Origin: Ammoniphilus resinae
Lineage (GTDB): Bacteria; Bacillota; Bacilli; Aneurinibacillales; RAOX-1
Reading direction: 5' to 3'
DNA length: 64,000 nt
Assembly (NCBI RefSeq): GCF_017873965.1
Contig: NZ_JAGGKT010000003.1
Location: 62,001-126,000 of the forward strand
The notes beneath the pieces were generated by a model. It was not told the DNA's origin, did not search any database, and was given only the letters and a program-made list of their open reading frames with translations. Below, one piece after another: positions 55,585-64,000 of this stretch. Numbering within the stretch: the stretch's first letter is position 1; each line of letters opens with the position of its first letter. The position numbers and the translations under genes are program-made.

Positions 55585-55636
55585 AGAAATAGTCTTGCTA
55601 TCTATTCCTTTGCGGAAAGAAAGTAAGACTATTTCT
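55585..55636 (+). promoter_or_regulatory. 12-bp perfect inverted repeat between recA and recX
   Basis: AGAAATAGTCTT (55585-55596) and AAGACTATTTCT (55625-55636) are perfect complements across a 28-base loop. No T run follows. It may attenuate read-through from recA into recX. Confidence 0.65.
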
Positions 55637-55663
55637 ATATTGGTTGATGGGGGTGAAGAGGAT

Positions 55664-56326
55664 TTGCCAGATCTAGAGCATGAAGAGGGAAGTAAAATTA
55701 CATCCATAACCGTGCAAAAAAACAACACAAAAAGATATAACATATACGTCAATGGTGAGTATGCCTTTGCTGTCCACGAAGATATTTTAGTGAAATATCA
55801 GTTACTAAAAGGCAAAGAATTGAATCCAGAGGAGATGCGAGAGATTCTCGCTGCGGAGGAATTGAACCGGGCTGAACAATATGCCTTACGCTATTTGAGT
55901 CATCGTCCAAGGACGGCAAAAGAGATGTTTGAGTACATAATTGCAAAAGGTTTTCAGACAGCGCAGTCGGATACTACTGTCAAGAAATTAATTGATAAAG
56001 GCTATATTAATGATGAAGCTTTTGCAGAACAATGGATTGAAGAAAGAATGCGTTTGAGGCCAAGGGGGCGTTATCTACTTTTTCAGGAGTTGACAAGCAG
56101 AGGAATTGATGAAGGGATTGTAGAGCAAAAACTTAGTCAAATTTTGAATCAGGAAGATGAGATAGCAATGATTGAACAGCTAATTCAAAAAAAATTTCGC
56201 GGTCATACTTTTGAATCGGAGTGGGAGATGAAGAAAAAGATCATTCCATTTCTGCAACGCAAAGGATTTTCACTTAATCATTCGCTCTCTGCAATTAGTA
56301 AAATAAAGAAAGAATATGGCCTCTAA
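55664..56326 (+). CDS. recX: Regulatory protein RecX
   Basis: RecX binds RecA filaments and modulates their activity. The 221-residue protein has a beta-rich N-terminal part (ITSITVQKNNTKRYNIYVN, cut at residue 27) and three-helix RecX repeats (ALRYLSHRPRTAKEMFEYI, LIDKGYINDEAFAEQWIEE). TTG at 55664 is chosen, with GGGGGTGAAGAGG upstream; an in-frame TTG at 55595 lies within the upstream inverted repeat and lacks a site. Located right after recA, as in many bacteria but unlike B. subtilis. Confidence 0.88.
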   Translation: MPDLEHEEGSKITSITVQKNNTKRYNIYVNGEYAFAVHEDILVKYQLLKGKELNPEEMREILAAEELNRAEQYALRYLSHRPRTAKEMFEYIIAKGFQTAQSDTTVKKLIDKGYINDEAFAEQWIEERMRLRPRGRYLLFQELTSRGIDEGIVEQKLSQILNQEDEIAMIEQLIQKKFRGHTFESEWEMKKKIIPFLQRKGFSLNHSLSAISKIKKEYGL

Positions 56327-56368
56327 TCTCCAATTTTCATGCAAAATTCGTTAAAAACAACCTATTTC

Positions 56369-56398
56369 TTGACAATCTTAACTTAATGTCAGTACAAT
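56369..56398 (+). promoter_or_regulatory. Sigma-A promoter of rny
   Basis: A perfect TTGACA is followed after 18 bases by TACAAT. The leader to rny is about 185 bases long; apart from this promoter I see no strong structure in it. Confidence 0.8.
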
Positions 56399-56590
56399 AT
56401 AAGTGGATATTCATCTTTACTTCTAGTAACTGATATTTCCTTCATTTTTATTCAGGAAAAAGATGATATTTTAAAGAATCTGAAGGCAAGTGCTAAGTAA
56501 GGCATGACTTGATGATTCAAATGTAATGAGTATGAGATATTTAAAAATTTACGGTACTTTAAGACCTGCAGATGCAAGGAGGTGACAAAG

Positions 56591-58138
56591 ATGGAACTGC
56601 TAAGTCTTGGTGGTTTGACCATTCTGCTTGCATGCACAGCGGTCGGAGTCGGTATCGGTTATCTAGTACGCAAGTCCATTGCTGAAGCGAAAATTTCCAG
56701 TGCTGAGGAAGCTGCGAAGCAGATTGTTGACCAAGCTGGTAAGGAAGCAGAGGCGCTTAAGAAGGAAAAGATTCTTGAAGCGAAGGACGAGGTGCATCGA
56801 TTACGCACCGAAGCAGAAAAAGAGAATCGGGAAAGACGTAATGAGATTCAGCGTTTAGAAAAACGTATCCTGCAAAAGGAAGAAACTCTAGACCGCAAGT
56901 TGGAAAACTTTGAAAGAAAAGAAGTTGAGCTAGAACGTAAAGAACGTTCTATTTCCGACCTACAAAGCAAAGTGGATGAACTATACAAGAGTCAACAAGT
57001 TGAGTTGGAACGAATTTCTGGCTTAACAAGAGAAGAAGCGAAGGCAATTATTCTTTCTCAAGTCGAAAATGAGGTTCGTCATGAATCGGCGATCCTAATT
57101 AAGGAGATAGAACAGAAAGCTAAGGAAGAAGCGGATAAAAAGGCAAGGGAAATCATTACAACGGCGATCCAGCGGTGTGCAGCAGATCATGTGGCAGAGA
57201 CCACTGTATCAGTGGTTACATTACCGAACGATGAAATGAAAGGGCGAATTATCGGCCGAGAAGGAAGAAATATTCGTGCCCTTGAGACGTTGACTGGAAT
57301 CGACCTAATTATTGATGATACACCTGAAGCTGTTATTCTTTCCGGATTCGATCCGATTCGTCGTGAAATTGCCAAAACTGCATTGGAAAAACTTGTTGCA
57401 GATGGTCGTATTCACCCTGCAAGAATCGAAGAAATGGTGGAAAAATCACGCAGGGAAGTGGATGAGCGGATCCGCGAGTATGGGGAACAAGCAACATTTG
57501 AGACTGGAGTTCATGGATTGCACCCTGATTTAATTAAGATTCTTGGACGATTGAGATATCGCACAAGTTATGGGCAAAATGTGTTGAAACATTCCATGGA
57601 AGTGGCACATTTATGCGGGCTTATGGCTGCTGAGTTAGGTGAAGATGTTACACTCGCGAAACGCGCAGGTTTATTGCATGATATTGGTAAAGCTATTGAC
57701 CATGAAGTAGAAGGCTCCCACGTTGAAATTGGGGTTGAACTCGCGAAAAAATACAGCGAACATCCGCATGTTATTAATGCGATTGCTTCCCATCACGGGG
57801 ATGTTGAAGCGGATAATATCATTGCCATGCTCGTAGCTGCTGCTGATGCTTTATCAGCTGCTCGACCTGGCGCTCGAAGAGAAACTTTGGAAACCTATAT
57901 TAAGCGTCTAGAAAGATTGGAAGAGATCTCTGAATCGTTTGATGGTGTAGAAAAGTCATTTGCTATTCAGGCGGGTCGTGAGATAAGAATTATGGTCAAG
58001 CCGGAAGTGGTCGATGATCTAGAAGCTCATCGATTGGCACGGGATATTACGAAACAAATTGAGAGTGAACTAGATTATCCCGGACATATTAAGGTGACTG
58101 TAATCCGTGAAACAAGAGCGGTTGAATATGCAAAATAA
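56591..58138 (+). CDS. rny: Ribonuclease Y
   Basis: RNase Y is the membrane-anchored endonuclease that starts most mRNA decay in Bacillus. The 515-residue protein has one N-terminal membrane segment (about 5-25), a long charged coiled coil (about 30-190), a KH domain ([15 protein letters not shown], near 220) and an HD domain with HD in [15 protein letters not shown] near 363. ATG at 56591 is preferred; GTG at 56582 is part of the AAGGAGGTG ribosome binding site. A terminator follows. Confidence 0.97.
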   Translation: MELLSLGGLTILLACTAVGVGIGYLVRKSIAEAKISSAEEAAKQIVDQAGKEAEALKKEKILEAKDEVHRLRTEAEKENRERRNEIQRLEKRILQKEETLDRKLENFERKEVELERKERSISDLQSKVDELYKSQQVELERISGLTREEAKAIILSQVENEVRHESAILIKEIEQKAKEEADKKAREIITTAIQRCAADHVAETTVSVVTLPNDEMKGRIIGREGRNIRALETLTGIDLIIDDTPEAVILSGFDPIRREIAKTALEKLVADGRIHPARIEEMVEKSRREVDERIREYGEQATFETGVHGLHPDLIKILGRLRYRTSYGQNVLKHSMEVAHLCGLMAAELGEDVTLAKRAGLLHDIGKAIDHEVEGSHVEIGVELAKKYSEHPHVINAIASHHGDVEADNIIAMLVAAADALSAARPGARRETLETYIKRLERLEEISESFDGVEKSFAIQAGREIRIMVKPEVVDDLEAHRLARDITKQIESELDYPGHIKVTVIRETRAVEYAK

Positions 58139-58168
58139 AGTGGCCTAGTAGCCACTTTATTTTTTTGG
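58133..58168 (+). terminator. Intrinsic terminator after rny
   Basis: ATAAAGTGGC (58135-58144) pairs with GCCACTTTAT (58151-58160), followed by TTTTTT. The rny stop codon is at the base of the stem. Confidence 0.95.
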
Positions 58169-58199
58169 ATATAGGAAAGTATAAAGATGAGGTGAAGTT

Positions 58200-58994
58200 A
58201 TGAGGGTATTATTTATTGGTGATATTGTAGGCTCAGGCGGTAGGGAGACCTTGCAAACCTATCTTCCTCGGTTGAAGCGAAAATACCAGCCCACTTTTAC
58301 CATCGTTAATGGAGAGAATGCGGCGGGAGGAAGAGGCATTACGGAAAAAATCGCGAAGTCCTTTTTTGAGCTCGGGGCTGGCGTGATTACGATGGGAAAC
58401 CATACCTGGGATAATAAAGAAATATTCGAGTTTATAGACCACGAAAATAAAATTATAAGACCGGCTAATTATCCTCCTGGAACACCAGGATTGGGATACA
58501 CGTTCATTCGTTCCAATCAACATGAACTTGCTGTCATCAACTTGATGGGGAGAACCTTTCTTCCTGCAACGGATTGTCCTTTCCGGACAGTTGATCAGTT
58601 ACTTGATAAGATTCGCAAAAGGACGCCATACATATTTGTAGATTTTCATGCTGAAGCCACTTCAGAGAAGCAAGCGATGGGATGGTTTCTTGATGGAAGG
58701 GTTTCAGCGGTTGTTGGAACCCATACCCATGTGCAAACAGGCGATGCAAGAATCCTCCCGAAAGGGACCGCTTACTTAACCGATGTGGGCATGGTTGGAC
58801 CTTATGATTCCATTTTAGGGATGGAAACAGAAGCTGTCTTGAAAAAATTTATAACCCAACTTCCTGTACGTTTTGAAGTGGCGAGCGGAAGAATGCAATT
58901 AAATGGGGTAATTATTGATATTAATCCAACATCTGGAGTGGCAGAACGAATTAAAACGTTCCGTATTGATGATGAACACCCTTTCCTGGAATAG
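58200..58994 (+). CDS. ymdB: Metallophosphoesterase YmdB
   Basis: YmdB is a calcineurin-like phosphodiesterase that acts on 2',3'-cyclic nucleotides and influences biofilm and motility decisions in B. subtilis. The 264-residue protein has the ordered metal motifs GDIVGSGG, NGENAAGG, GNHTWDN, DFHAEATSEK and GTHTHVQTGDA. The ATG at 58200 follows AGGTGAAG. Its stop codon lies in the loop of a terminator hairpin. Next to rny, as in B. subtilis. Confidence 0.95.
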   Translation: MRVLFIGDIVGSGGRETLQTYLPRLKRKYQPTFTIVNGENAAGGRGITEKIAKSFFELGAGVITMGNHTWDNKEIFEFIDHENKIIRPANYPPGTPGLGYTFIRSNQHELAVINLMGRTFLPATDCPFRTVDQLLDKIRKRTPYIFVDFHAEATSEKQAMGWFLDGRVSAVVGTHTHVQTGDARILPKGTAYLTDVGMVGPYDSILGMETEAVLKKFITQLPVRFEVASGRMQLNGVIIDINPTSGVAERIKTFRIDDEHPFLE

Positions 58995-59009
58995 GAAAGG
59001 GTGTTTTTA
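58975..59009 (+). terminator. Intrinsic terminator overlapping the end of ymdB
   Basis: AACACCCTTTCCT (58975-58987) pairs with AGGAAAGGGTGTT (58993-59005), followed by TTT. The ymdB stop codon is in the loop/stem junction, so the last codons of ymdB form the left arm. Confidence 0.93.
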
Positions 59010-59027
59010 TATGAAAATCACGGGCAT

Positions 59028-59053
59028 AGGCATTTTTTATCAATCAGCTGAAT
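59028..59053 (+). promoter_or_regulatory. Candidate sigma-H promoter of spoVS
   Basis: AGGCATT, 12 bases, GCTGAAT fit the sigma-H consensus (RnAGGAwWW-11/12-RnnGAAT) with one -35 mismatch. spoVS is sigma-H dependent in B. subtilis. Confidence 0.5.
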
Positions 59054-59101
59054 ATAGTAGCAATGGTAATAATCATACAATCATTCGAGGAGGTACCGAC
59101 C

Positions 59102-59362
59102 ATGGAAGTATTAAAAGTTTCAGCAAAGTCCAATCCTAATTCTGTAGCAGGTGCACTTGCCGGCGTTCTTCGAGAACGAGGTGCTGCTGAAATTCAGGCA
59201 ATTGGCGCAGGGGCACTGAATCAAGCTGTGAAAGCAGTAGCCATTGCAAGAGGATTCGTAGCTCCCAGTGGTGTTGACTTGATTTGCATTCCAGCTTTTA
59301 CAGATATATTAATCGATGGAGAAGAAAGAACGGCAATCAAGCTAATCATCGAACCGCGTTAA
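59102..59362 (+). CDS. spoVS: Stage V sporulation protein S
   Basis: An 86-residue protein needed for normal septation timing and spore coat formation in B. subtilis, with an Alba-like fold. It matches the very conserved family throughout: EVLKVSAKSNPNSVAGALAG at the N-terminus (split at residue 20), AIGAGALNQAVKAVAIARG, and IKLIIEPR at the end. ATG at 59102 follows GGAGGTACC. It stands alone behind a sigma-H-like promoter. Confidence 0.96.
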   Translation: MEVLKVSAKSNPNSVAGALAGVLRERGAAEIQAIGAGALNQAVKAVAIARGFVAPSGVDLICIPAFTDILIDGEERTAIKLIIEPR

Positions 59363-59480
59363 ATTATTATGATAGAATATAACCCTTGCCTGTTTATTCC
59401 ACTGAATGAACGGGCTTTCATTTTGTTTTTCCAAAGGAAGAAGGTTGAATTGTGTTTTGTATACGGAAGGGGTAAGAGTA

Positions 59481-60425
59481 ATGAAAATCTTTGATGCCCA
59501 TTGCGATGTTTTATGGAAAATGGCTGAGAATCAGCAGCTTTCTTTTTATGATTCGAATGACTTACTTCAATTAAATTATGAGGCTATGAAAGAATCAAAT
59601 ATCGGTGTACAGGCATTTGCCCTTTTTGTTCCCCCAACCATCCCTTCACAGCTAAAATTCGACTATGTATTAAAAATGATTGACATCTATCATGAACAGA
59701 TCTTAAACAAAAAACATATTTCCCCCATTCTTACTTCAAACGATCTAAGGAAAATTTTACACAATGAAACAAATTTAAGAGGTGGAATATTAACACTTGA
59801 AGGCGTTGATGCTCTACAGGGCAAGATGATCTATTTAAGGACTCTTTACCAACTAGGTGTTCGGGGGTTAGGTTTCACCTGGAACTATCGTAACGAGGCG
59901 GCAGATGGCGTAGAAGAGCCCAAACCGGGTGGTCTGTCCAAATTTGGCCGGGAGTTATTAAAGGAAGCGAATCGTTTAGGGATGGTTTTGGATGTTTCCC
60001 ACCTTTCTGAACCAGGATTTTGGGATGTTATCGAGCTGACGGCGTCTCCAATCATCGCCTCTCATTCAAATTGCCAAGTGGTCCATTTACATCGACGAAA
60101 TTTGAGCGATGATCAATTGCATGCCATCTTCAAGTTGAACGGTGTTATTGGTTTAACCTTTGTTCCTTCCTTTATCTCTGGAAACGAGAACGTCTTTATA
60201 CCTGATTTATTAATGCATCTTGAGCACATCCTAGTCCTTGGCGGGGAGGACCATGTGGCATTCGGTTCTGACTTTGATGGAATCACGAGAACTATGAGTG
60301 ATTTATCAAATGCAAAGCAATATCATCGTTTAGTCAACACGCTTTTACAGACCTATAAAGAAGCGCAAGTTGAAAAATGGCTGCATGGAAACTGGCAGAG
60401 AGTATTTCAGAAAATTTTGGGTTAA
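59481..60425 (+). CDS. Membrane-dipeptidase-family (M19) zinc dipeptidase
   Basis: A 314-residue TIM-barrel dipeptidase of the renal dipeptidase family. Metal and active-site motifs are in order: DAHCDV near residue 5, LEGVDAL near 108, DVSHLSEPGF near 172, ASHSNCQ near 193, and GSDFDG near 263. There is no signal peptide, so it is likely cytosolic. ATG at 59481 follows GGAAGGGGT; the in-frame ATG at 59406 lacks a site and adds unconserved residues. It would cleave dipeptides, possibly from spore-wall or peptidoglycan turnover; the substrate is not shown by sequence. Confidence 0.92.
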   Translation: MKIFDAHCDVLWKMAENQQLSFYDSNDLLQLNYEAMKESNIGVQAFALFVPPTIPSQLKFDYVLKMIDIYHEQILNKKHISPILTSNDLRKILHNETNLRGGILTLEGVDALQGKMIYLRTLYQLGVRGLGFTWNYRNEAADGVEEPKPGGLSKFGRELLKEANRLGMVLDVSHLSEPGFWDVIELTASPIIASHSNCQVVHLHRRNLSDDQLHAIFKLNGVIGLTFVPSFISGNENVFIPDLLMHLEHILVLGGEDHVAFGSDFDGITRTMSDLSNAKQYHRLVNTLLQTYKEAQVEKWLHGNWQRVFQKILG

Positions 60426-60466
60426 AATGGAATAGAGGCGAATACCCGCCGATTAATTAAATTTGC

Positions 60467-60495
60467 TTGCATTTTTCTTTAGATAGGACTACAAT
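60467..60495 (+). promoter_or_regulatory. Sigma-A promoter of korAB
   Basis: TTGCAT and TACAAT are spaced by 17 bases. The transcript would carry a leader of about 270 bases that includes the dispersed repeat at 60563-60681. Confidence 0.75.
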
Positions 60496-60562
60496 TGTAG
60501 ACGTTTGAGGTAACAATTCGTTCACATTTCGACATAAGTGCTAGAGCAGTTCCATATCGTTT

Positions 60563-60681
60563 AGGAAAGTTTAAGTTCATTAAAAGTGTAAATTGAACGG
60601 AATTTTTCTAACGGCGTGAAAAGCTTCTTCTAAAGATGGATGTTTATTCTTCGAAAGGGCTCCGATATAGAAGCTTTTCTT
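60563..60681 (+). repeat. Dispersed intergenic repeat, copy 3 (reference copy)
   Basis: Bounded on the left by GGAAAGTTTAAGTTCA (60564-60579) and containing a perfect terminal inverted repeat, GAAAAGCTTCT (60618-60628) with AGAAGCTTTTC (60669-60679). The reverse complement aligns with 41050-41168, and the right half aligns directly with 47609-47681. It lies in the 347-base gap between the dipeptidase gene and korA, inside the predicted korA leader. No open frame is seen. Confidence 0.75.
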
Positions 60682-60772
60682 ATATAATTATTCTTTCTTG
60701 TACTCACAAGAAATGCTAAACTTGATAGTGTGTCGAGATAGAAACGATGTAACGTTCGAAGGGGTGGAGTTC

Positions 60773-62506
60773 ATGATAAGTCAACTTTCTTGGAAAGTTG
60801 GAGGACAGCAAGGAGAAGGGATTGACAGTACCGGCGAGATTTTTGCAATCGCATTAAATCGCAAAGGGTACTATCTGTATGGATACAGACACTTCTCTTC
60901 CAGGATTAAAGGTGGACATACTAATAATAAGATTCGTGTTAGCACCAAGCCAGTTCATGCCATTTCTGACGACTTGGATATTTTAGTTGCGTTTGACCAA
61001 GAAACAATCGATGTGAATGTACACGAGCTGCGTAAAGGCGGAATCGTGATTGCAGACAGCAAATTTAATCCAACTCTTCCAGAAGGAAAAGATGCCCGTT
61101 TATTTAACGTTCCTTTCACTAGCTTGGCTGAGGAACTTGGAACATCTTTGATGAAAAACATGGTTGCCGTTGGTGCATCAATCGCTGTGTTAGGTTTACC
61201 AGTTGATTCCTTCACAGAAGTTGTAACAGAACTATTCGGCAGAAAAGGCCAAAAAGTTGTAGATAAAAACATGGAGGCCATTGCTAAGGGTGCCGAATTT
61301 ATTAATACGGAAGCCGGTGGGAATCTTCCTGAGTTCCAGTTGGAGCCAGCAGATGGTCAGAAGCGTATGTTTATGATCGGTAATGATGCTGTAGCATTAG
61401 GTGCTGTTGCTGCTGGGGCACGTTTCATGCCAGCATATCCAATTTCACCTGCATCTGAGATCATGGAATACTTAATCAAGAAGCTTCCACAAGTAGGTGG
61501 AACTGTAATTCAAACAGAAGATGAAATCGCTGCGATTACCATGGCGATCGGTGGAAACTTTGCCGGTGTTCGGACTCTAACAGCATCCGCAGGGCCTGGA
61601 TTGGCATTAATGATGGAAGCCATCGGGTTGGCAGGAATGACAGAAACTCCAGTGGTTATCGTTGATACTCAGCGTGGCGGTCCTTCAACAGGACTTCCTA
61701 CGAAACAGGAGCAAAGTGACTTGAATTCGATGATTTATGGAACACACGGTGAAATTCCGAAGATTATCTTAGCTCCAAGCACAGCGGAAGAAGCGTTCTA
61801 CGATACAATCGAAGCATTCAATCTTGCTGAAGAATATCAAGTACCAGTTATTTTGCTAAGTGATTTGCAATTGGCACTAGGTAAACAAACTGTTGAAACA
61901 CTTGATTACAATAAGATTGAAATCCGTCGCGGAAAATTGGTGGACAAGGAACTTCCAGAAACCGAATCAGGATTGTTTAAACGCTATGAATTAACAGAAG
62001 ACGGCGTTTCACCTCGCGTAATTCCTGGAATGAAAAATGGAATCCACCATGTAACTGGTGTGGAACACAATGAGGTTGGAAGACCTTCTGAAGATTCAAA
62101 GAACCGTATAAACATGATGGATAAGCGTCTAAACAAGATGAATAATCTCAAGACAGCTAACCCAGTTATCATTAATGCTAAACACAACACACCTGATGTA
62201 CTTATTGTGGGTATGGGATCTAACCGCGGGACGATCGAAGAAGCCATCGAACGCCTTGAAAATGACGGGTTGAAAGTTAATCAATTACATGTTCGTTTGC
62301 TATGGCCGTTCCCTGTAGAGGAAATTAAGCCATACGTTGAAAATGCTAAAACCGTCATTGTTGTTGAAAACAACGCAACGGCTCAGTTAGCAAACCAAAT
62401 TAAGATGCATGTTGGGATGCACGACAAAATTAAATCCGTATTAAAATATGATGGAAATCCATTCTTACCTTCCATTGTTTACAAAGAATGTAAGGAGCTG
62501 TTATAG
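60773..62506 (+). CDS. korA: 2-oxoacid:ferredoxin oxidoreductase subunit alpha
   Basis: The alpha subunit of a two-subunit enzyme that oxidatively decarboxylates 2-oxoacids (probably 2-oxoglutarate) to acyl-CoA and passes electrons to ferredoxin. The 577-residue protein fuses a gamma domain (about 1-190, GGQQGEGIDSTGEIF) to the alpha pyrimidine-binding domain (AYPISPASEIMEYL near 225, TETPVVIVDTQRGGPSTG split near 310) and a transketolase-C-like end. ATG at 60773 follows GGGGTGGAG; the upstream frame to 60698 is not conserved. One base separates it from korB. Confidence 0.93.
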   Translation: MISQLSWKVGGQQGEGIDSTGEIFAIALNRKGYYLYGYRHFSSRIKGGHTNNKIRVSTKPVHAISDDLDILVAFDQETIDVNVHELRKGGIVIADSKFNPTLPEGKDARLFNVPFTSLAEELGTSLMKNMVAVGASIAVLGLPVDSFTEVVTELFGRKGQKVVDKNMEAIAKGAEFINTEAGGNLPEFQLEPADGQKRMFMIGNDAVALGAVAAGARFMPAYPISPASEIMEYLIKKLPQVGGTVIQTEDEIAAITMAIGGNFAGVRTLTASAGPGLALMMEAIGLAGMTETPVVIVDTQRGGPSTGLPTKQEQSDLNSMIYGTHGEIPKIILAPSTAEEAFYDTIEAFNLAEEYQVPVILLSDLQLALGKQTVETLDYNKIEIRRGKLVDKELPETESGLFKRYELTEDGVSPRVIPGMKNGIHHVTGVEHNEVGRPSEDSKNRINMMDKRLNKMNNLKTANPVIINAKHNTPDVLIVGMGSNRGTIEEAIERLENDGLKVNQLHVRLLWPFPVEEIKPYVENAKTVIVVENNATAQLANQIKMHVGMHDKIKSVLKYDGNPFLPSIVYKECKELL

Positions 62507-62507
62507 T

Positions 62508-63374
62508 ATGGCAACTTTTAAAGAATTTCGTAATAATGTAAAACCAAACTGGTGCCCGGGTTGTGGGGATTTCACTGTGCAAGCTTCTATTCAGCGTGCT
62601 GCTGCTAACGTAGGTTTAGAGCCTGAGAACCTTGCTGTGATTGCTGGTATTGGTTGTTCTGGACGGATTGCAGGATATATTCATTCCTATGGATTCCACG
62701 GTGTGCATGGAAGATCCCTTCCAATCGCTCAAGGGGTTAAAATGGCAAACCGTGAATTAACAGTAATCGCATCTGGTGGAGATGGTGATGGTTTTGCCAT
62801 CGGAATGTCTCACACAATTCATGCTATGCGTAGGAATATCGATATTACCTACATTGTTATGGATAATCAGATCTACGGATTAACCAAAGGTCAGACTTCC
62901 CCACGAAGCAGTGCGGGATTTGTGACAAAGAGCACTCCTAAAGGTTCTATAGAGTCTGCTATTTCTCCTATGCAGTTAGCCATATCCTCTGGCGCGACAT
63001 TTGTTGCTCAGACGATGTCTAGTGATCTTAAGGGGATGACTGAGATCATTGAAAAAGCGATCAATCACAAAGGATTCTCTTTTGTTAACGTATTTAGTCC
63101 ATGCGTAACTTTTAATAAGATTAATACTTACGATTGGTTTAAAGAACATGTGAAAAGCCTAAGCGAAATTGAAAACTATGATCCAACTAATAAAATTCAA
63201 GCAATGCGTGTGTTAATGGAAAATGAAGATCTAGTTAGTGGTATTATTTACCAAAATGAAAACCAAAAGGCTTATGAAGACCTAGTTCCTGGTTTCAAAC
63301 AAGAAGCTTTAGCAAAACAAGATCTTACATTAGATCCTGCACAGTTTGAAAAATTATGCGCTGAATTTATGTAA
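62508..63374 (+). CDS. korB: 2-oxoacid:ferredoxin oxidoreductase subunit beta
   Basis: The thiamine-diphosphate-binding subunit paired with KorA. The 288-residue protein has NWCPGCGDF near residue 14, GIGCSGR near 49, and the TPP-binding GDGDGFAIG near 90 followed by DNQIYGLTKGQTSP. It has no added ferredoxin domain, as in the two-subunit class. ATG at 62508 follows TAAGGAG; an earlier in-frame ATG at 62448 lies within korA. A terminator follows. Confidence 0.94.
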   Translation: MATFKEFRNNVKPNWCPGCGDFTVQASIQRAAANVGLEPENLAVIAGIGCSGRIAGYIHSYGFHGVHGRSLPIAQGVKMANRELTVIASGGDGDGFAIGMSHTIHAMRRNIDITYIVMDNQIYGLTKGQTSPRSSAGFVTKSTPKGSIESAISPMQLAISSGATFVAQTMSSDLKGMTEIIEKAINHKGFSFVNVFSPCVTFNKINTYDWFKEHVKSLSEIENYDPTNKIQAMRVLMENEDLVSGIIYQNENQKAYEDLVPGFKQEALAKQDLTLDPAQFEKLCAEFM

Positions 63375-63387
63375 GGACAATTAGCTA

Positions 63388-63423
63388 TAAAAAACCACCG
63401 ATTATTTATCGGTGGTTTTATCT
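63388..63423 (+). terminator. Intrinsic, probably bidirectional terminator after korB
   Basis: AAAACCACCGAT (63391-63402) pairs with ATCGGTGGTTTT (63408-63419). Confidence 0.93.
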
Positions 63424-63455
63424 ATATTTTTCAAGCCAGTCTTGGAGGTTATACT

Positions 63456-64000
63456 ATGAAATGGATCGTCCTAGGCTTTCAATCTCCTTATCCAGGACCG
63501 GGTGGAGGGACTCCAGGATATCTTCTGGAAACTCCTGAGGGCATATGGTTAATTGATTGTGGCAGCGGTGTAATTAGCCAGTTAGGAAAATACATTCATC
63601 CTTGGAAAATAGACGGTGTTATTTTATCCCATCTACATAATGATCATATCGTTGACATACCCATCCTTCATTACGCCTTATTAATGGCTAAACGAACAGG
63701 AAAACGGACGGAGCGGATGCCTGTTTATAGTCCTTCGATTCCCTCTACCCGTGCGGAGCAACTACATGATGAAGAATTTACAAAAGTAATGTATTATGAT
63801 CATCAACCTACACTTCCTCTAACAAAAAATTTAATGGTACAGTTCCAAAAAACAGATCACCCGATTGATTGCCATGCAATGAAATTCACTTTTGGTGATA
63901 AGACGATATGTTACACAGCAGATACAGGTTTAGAGATGGACTGGTCATTTTTTGGAGAAGGAATGGATTTGTTGGTTATTGAAGGTACCTATCTACATAA
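63456..64000 (+). CDS. Metallo-beta-lactamase fold hydrolase, N-terminal part
   Basis: An open frame runs from ATG at 63456 to the right edge with no stop, about 181 codons, so the gene is cut by the window. CTTGGAGGT gives a good ribosome binding site. The protein has the MBL-fold motif SHLHNDHIVD near residue 50, a glycine-rich start (PYPGPGGGTPGYLL), LIDCGSG, and a CYTADTG strand near residue 158 that supplies another metal ligand. It resembles the YhfI/ribonuclease Z-like group. The function cannot be said more closely from this part. Confidence 0.88.
   Translation, partial: MKWIVLGFQSPYPGPGGGTPGYLLETPEGIWLIDCGSGVISQLGKYIHPWKIDGVILSHLHNDHIVDIPILHYALLMAKRTGKRTERMPVYSPSIPSTRAEQLHDEEFTKVMYYDHQPTLPLTKNLMVQFQKTDHPIDCHAMKFTFGDKTICYTADTGLEMDWSFFGEGMDLLVIEGTYLH

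Overview
The window is one contiguous stretch of chromosome from a moderately AT-rich, low-GC Gram-positive, endospore-forming member of the Bacillales. Nearly every gene lies on the + strand, in the order known from Bacillus subtilis between the end of the fla/che operon and the recA-rny-ymdB-spoVS region. Sporulation genes (spoVFA, spoVFB, ymxH, ylxY, tepA, spoIIIE, spoVS), a PolC-type replicase, RNase J and RNase Y, and the CheC/CheD chemotaxis branch all fit this. The exact genus cannot be read from the sequence. Differences from B. subtilis include a rimO gene before pgsA, a DEAD-box helicase between cinA and recA, a korAB pair after spoVS, and no sigD, swrB or ylxP at their usual places.

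Layout. 1-4.1 kb: end of the chemotaxis operon (cheB fragment, cheA, cheW, cheC, cheD). 4.1-4.25 kb: a hairpin-rich scar resembling the end of an IS200/IS605-type element, where sigD would be expected. 4.4-17.7 kb: translation, lipid and envelope genes and the replicase (rpsB, tsf, pyrH, frr, uppS, cdsA, dxr, rseP, proS, polC). 17.7-25.9 kb: the nusA-infB operon (rimP, nusA, ylxR, ylxQ, infB, rbfA, nrnA, truB, ribF), opened by a strong promoter and an attenuator-like hairpin. 26.0-26.5 kb: an unrecognised two-gene cassette with its own promoter. 26.6-29.1 kb: rpsO and pnp. 29.2-37.3 kb: ylxY, mlpA, dut, ymxH, then the dipicolinate/lysine block spoVFA-spoVFB-asd-dapG-dapA. 37.4-43.6 kb: rnjB, a repeat-rich gap, tepA, ylzJ, a candidate regulatory leader RNA and spoIIIE. 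43.7-49.4 kb: the ymfF-ymfH-ymfI-ymfJ-ymfK-rodZ group. 49.5-59.4 kb: rimO, pgsA, cinA, helicase, recA, recX, rny, ymdB, spoVS. 59.5-64 kb: an M19 dipeptidase, korA, korB and the start of an MBL-fold hydrolase.

How the genes work together. HTPA made by Asd, DapG and DapA feeds both lysine/peptidoglycan synthesis and, through SpoVFA/SpoVFB, the spore's dipicolinic acid; a sigma-K-like promoter precedes spoVFA. RNase J, RNase Y, PNPase, NrnA and the YlxR protein form a dense set of RNA-processing genes. recA carries a LexA-like box, and a 12-bp inverted repeat separates it from recX.

The most interesting non-coding structure is (1) a dispersed repeat of about 120 bp in three intergenic gaps (41.05, 47.6 and 60.6 kb), (2) a leader RNA at 40.9 kb with mutually exclusive hairpins, (3) a solitary palindromic remnant at 4.12-4.23 kb, and (4) a palindromic repeat cluster at 39.35-39.58 kb. 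The most interesting uncharacterised coding unit is the pair at 26.07-26.53 kb. Many genes start with TTG or GTG; starts were chosen by the ribosome binding site. No tRNA, rRNA, CRISPR array or intact transposase gene was seen.
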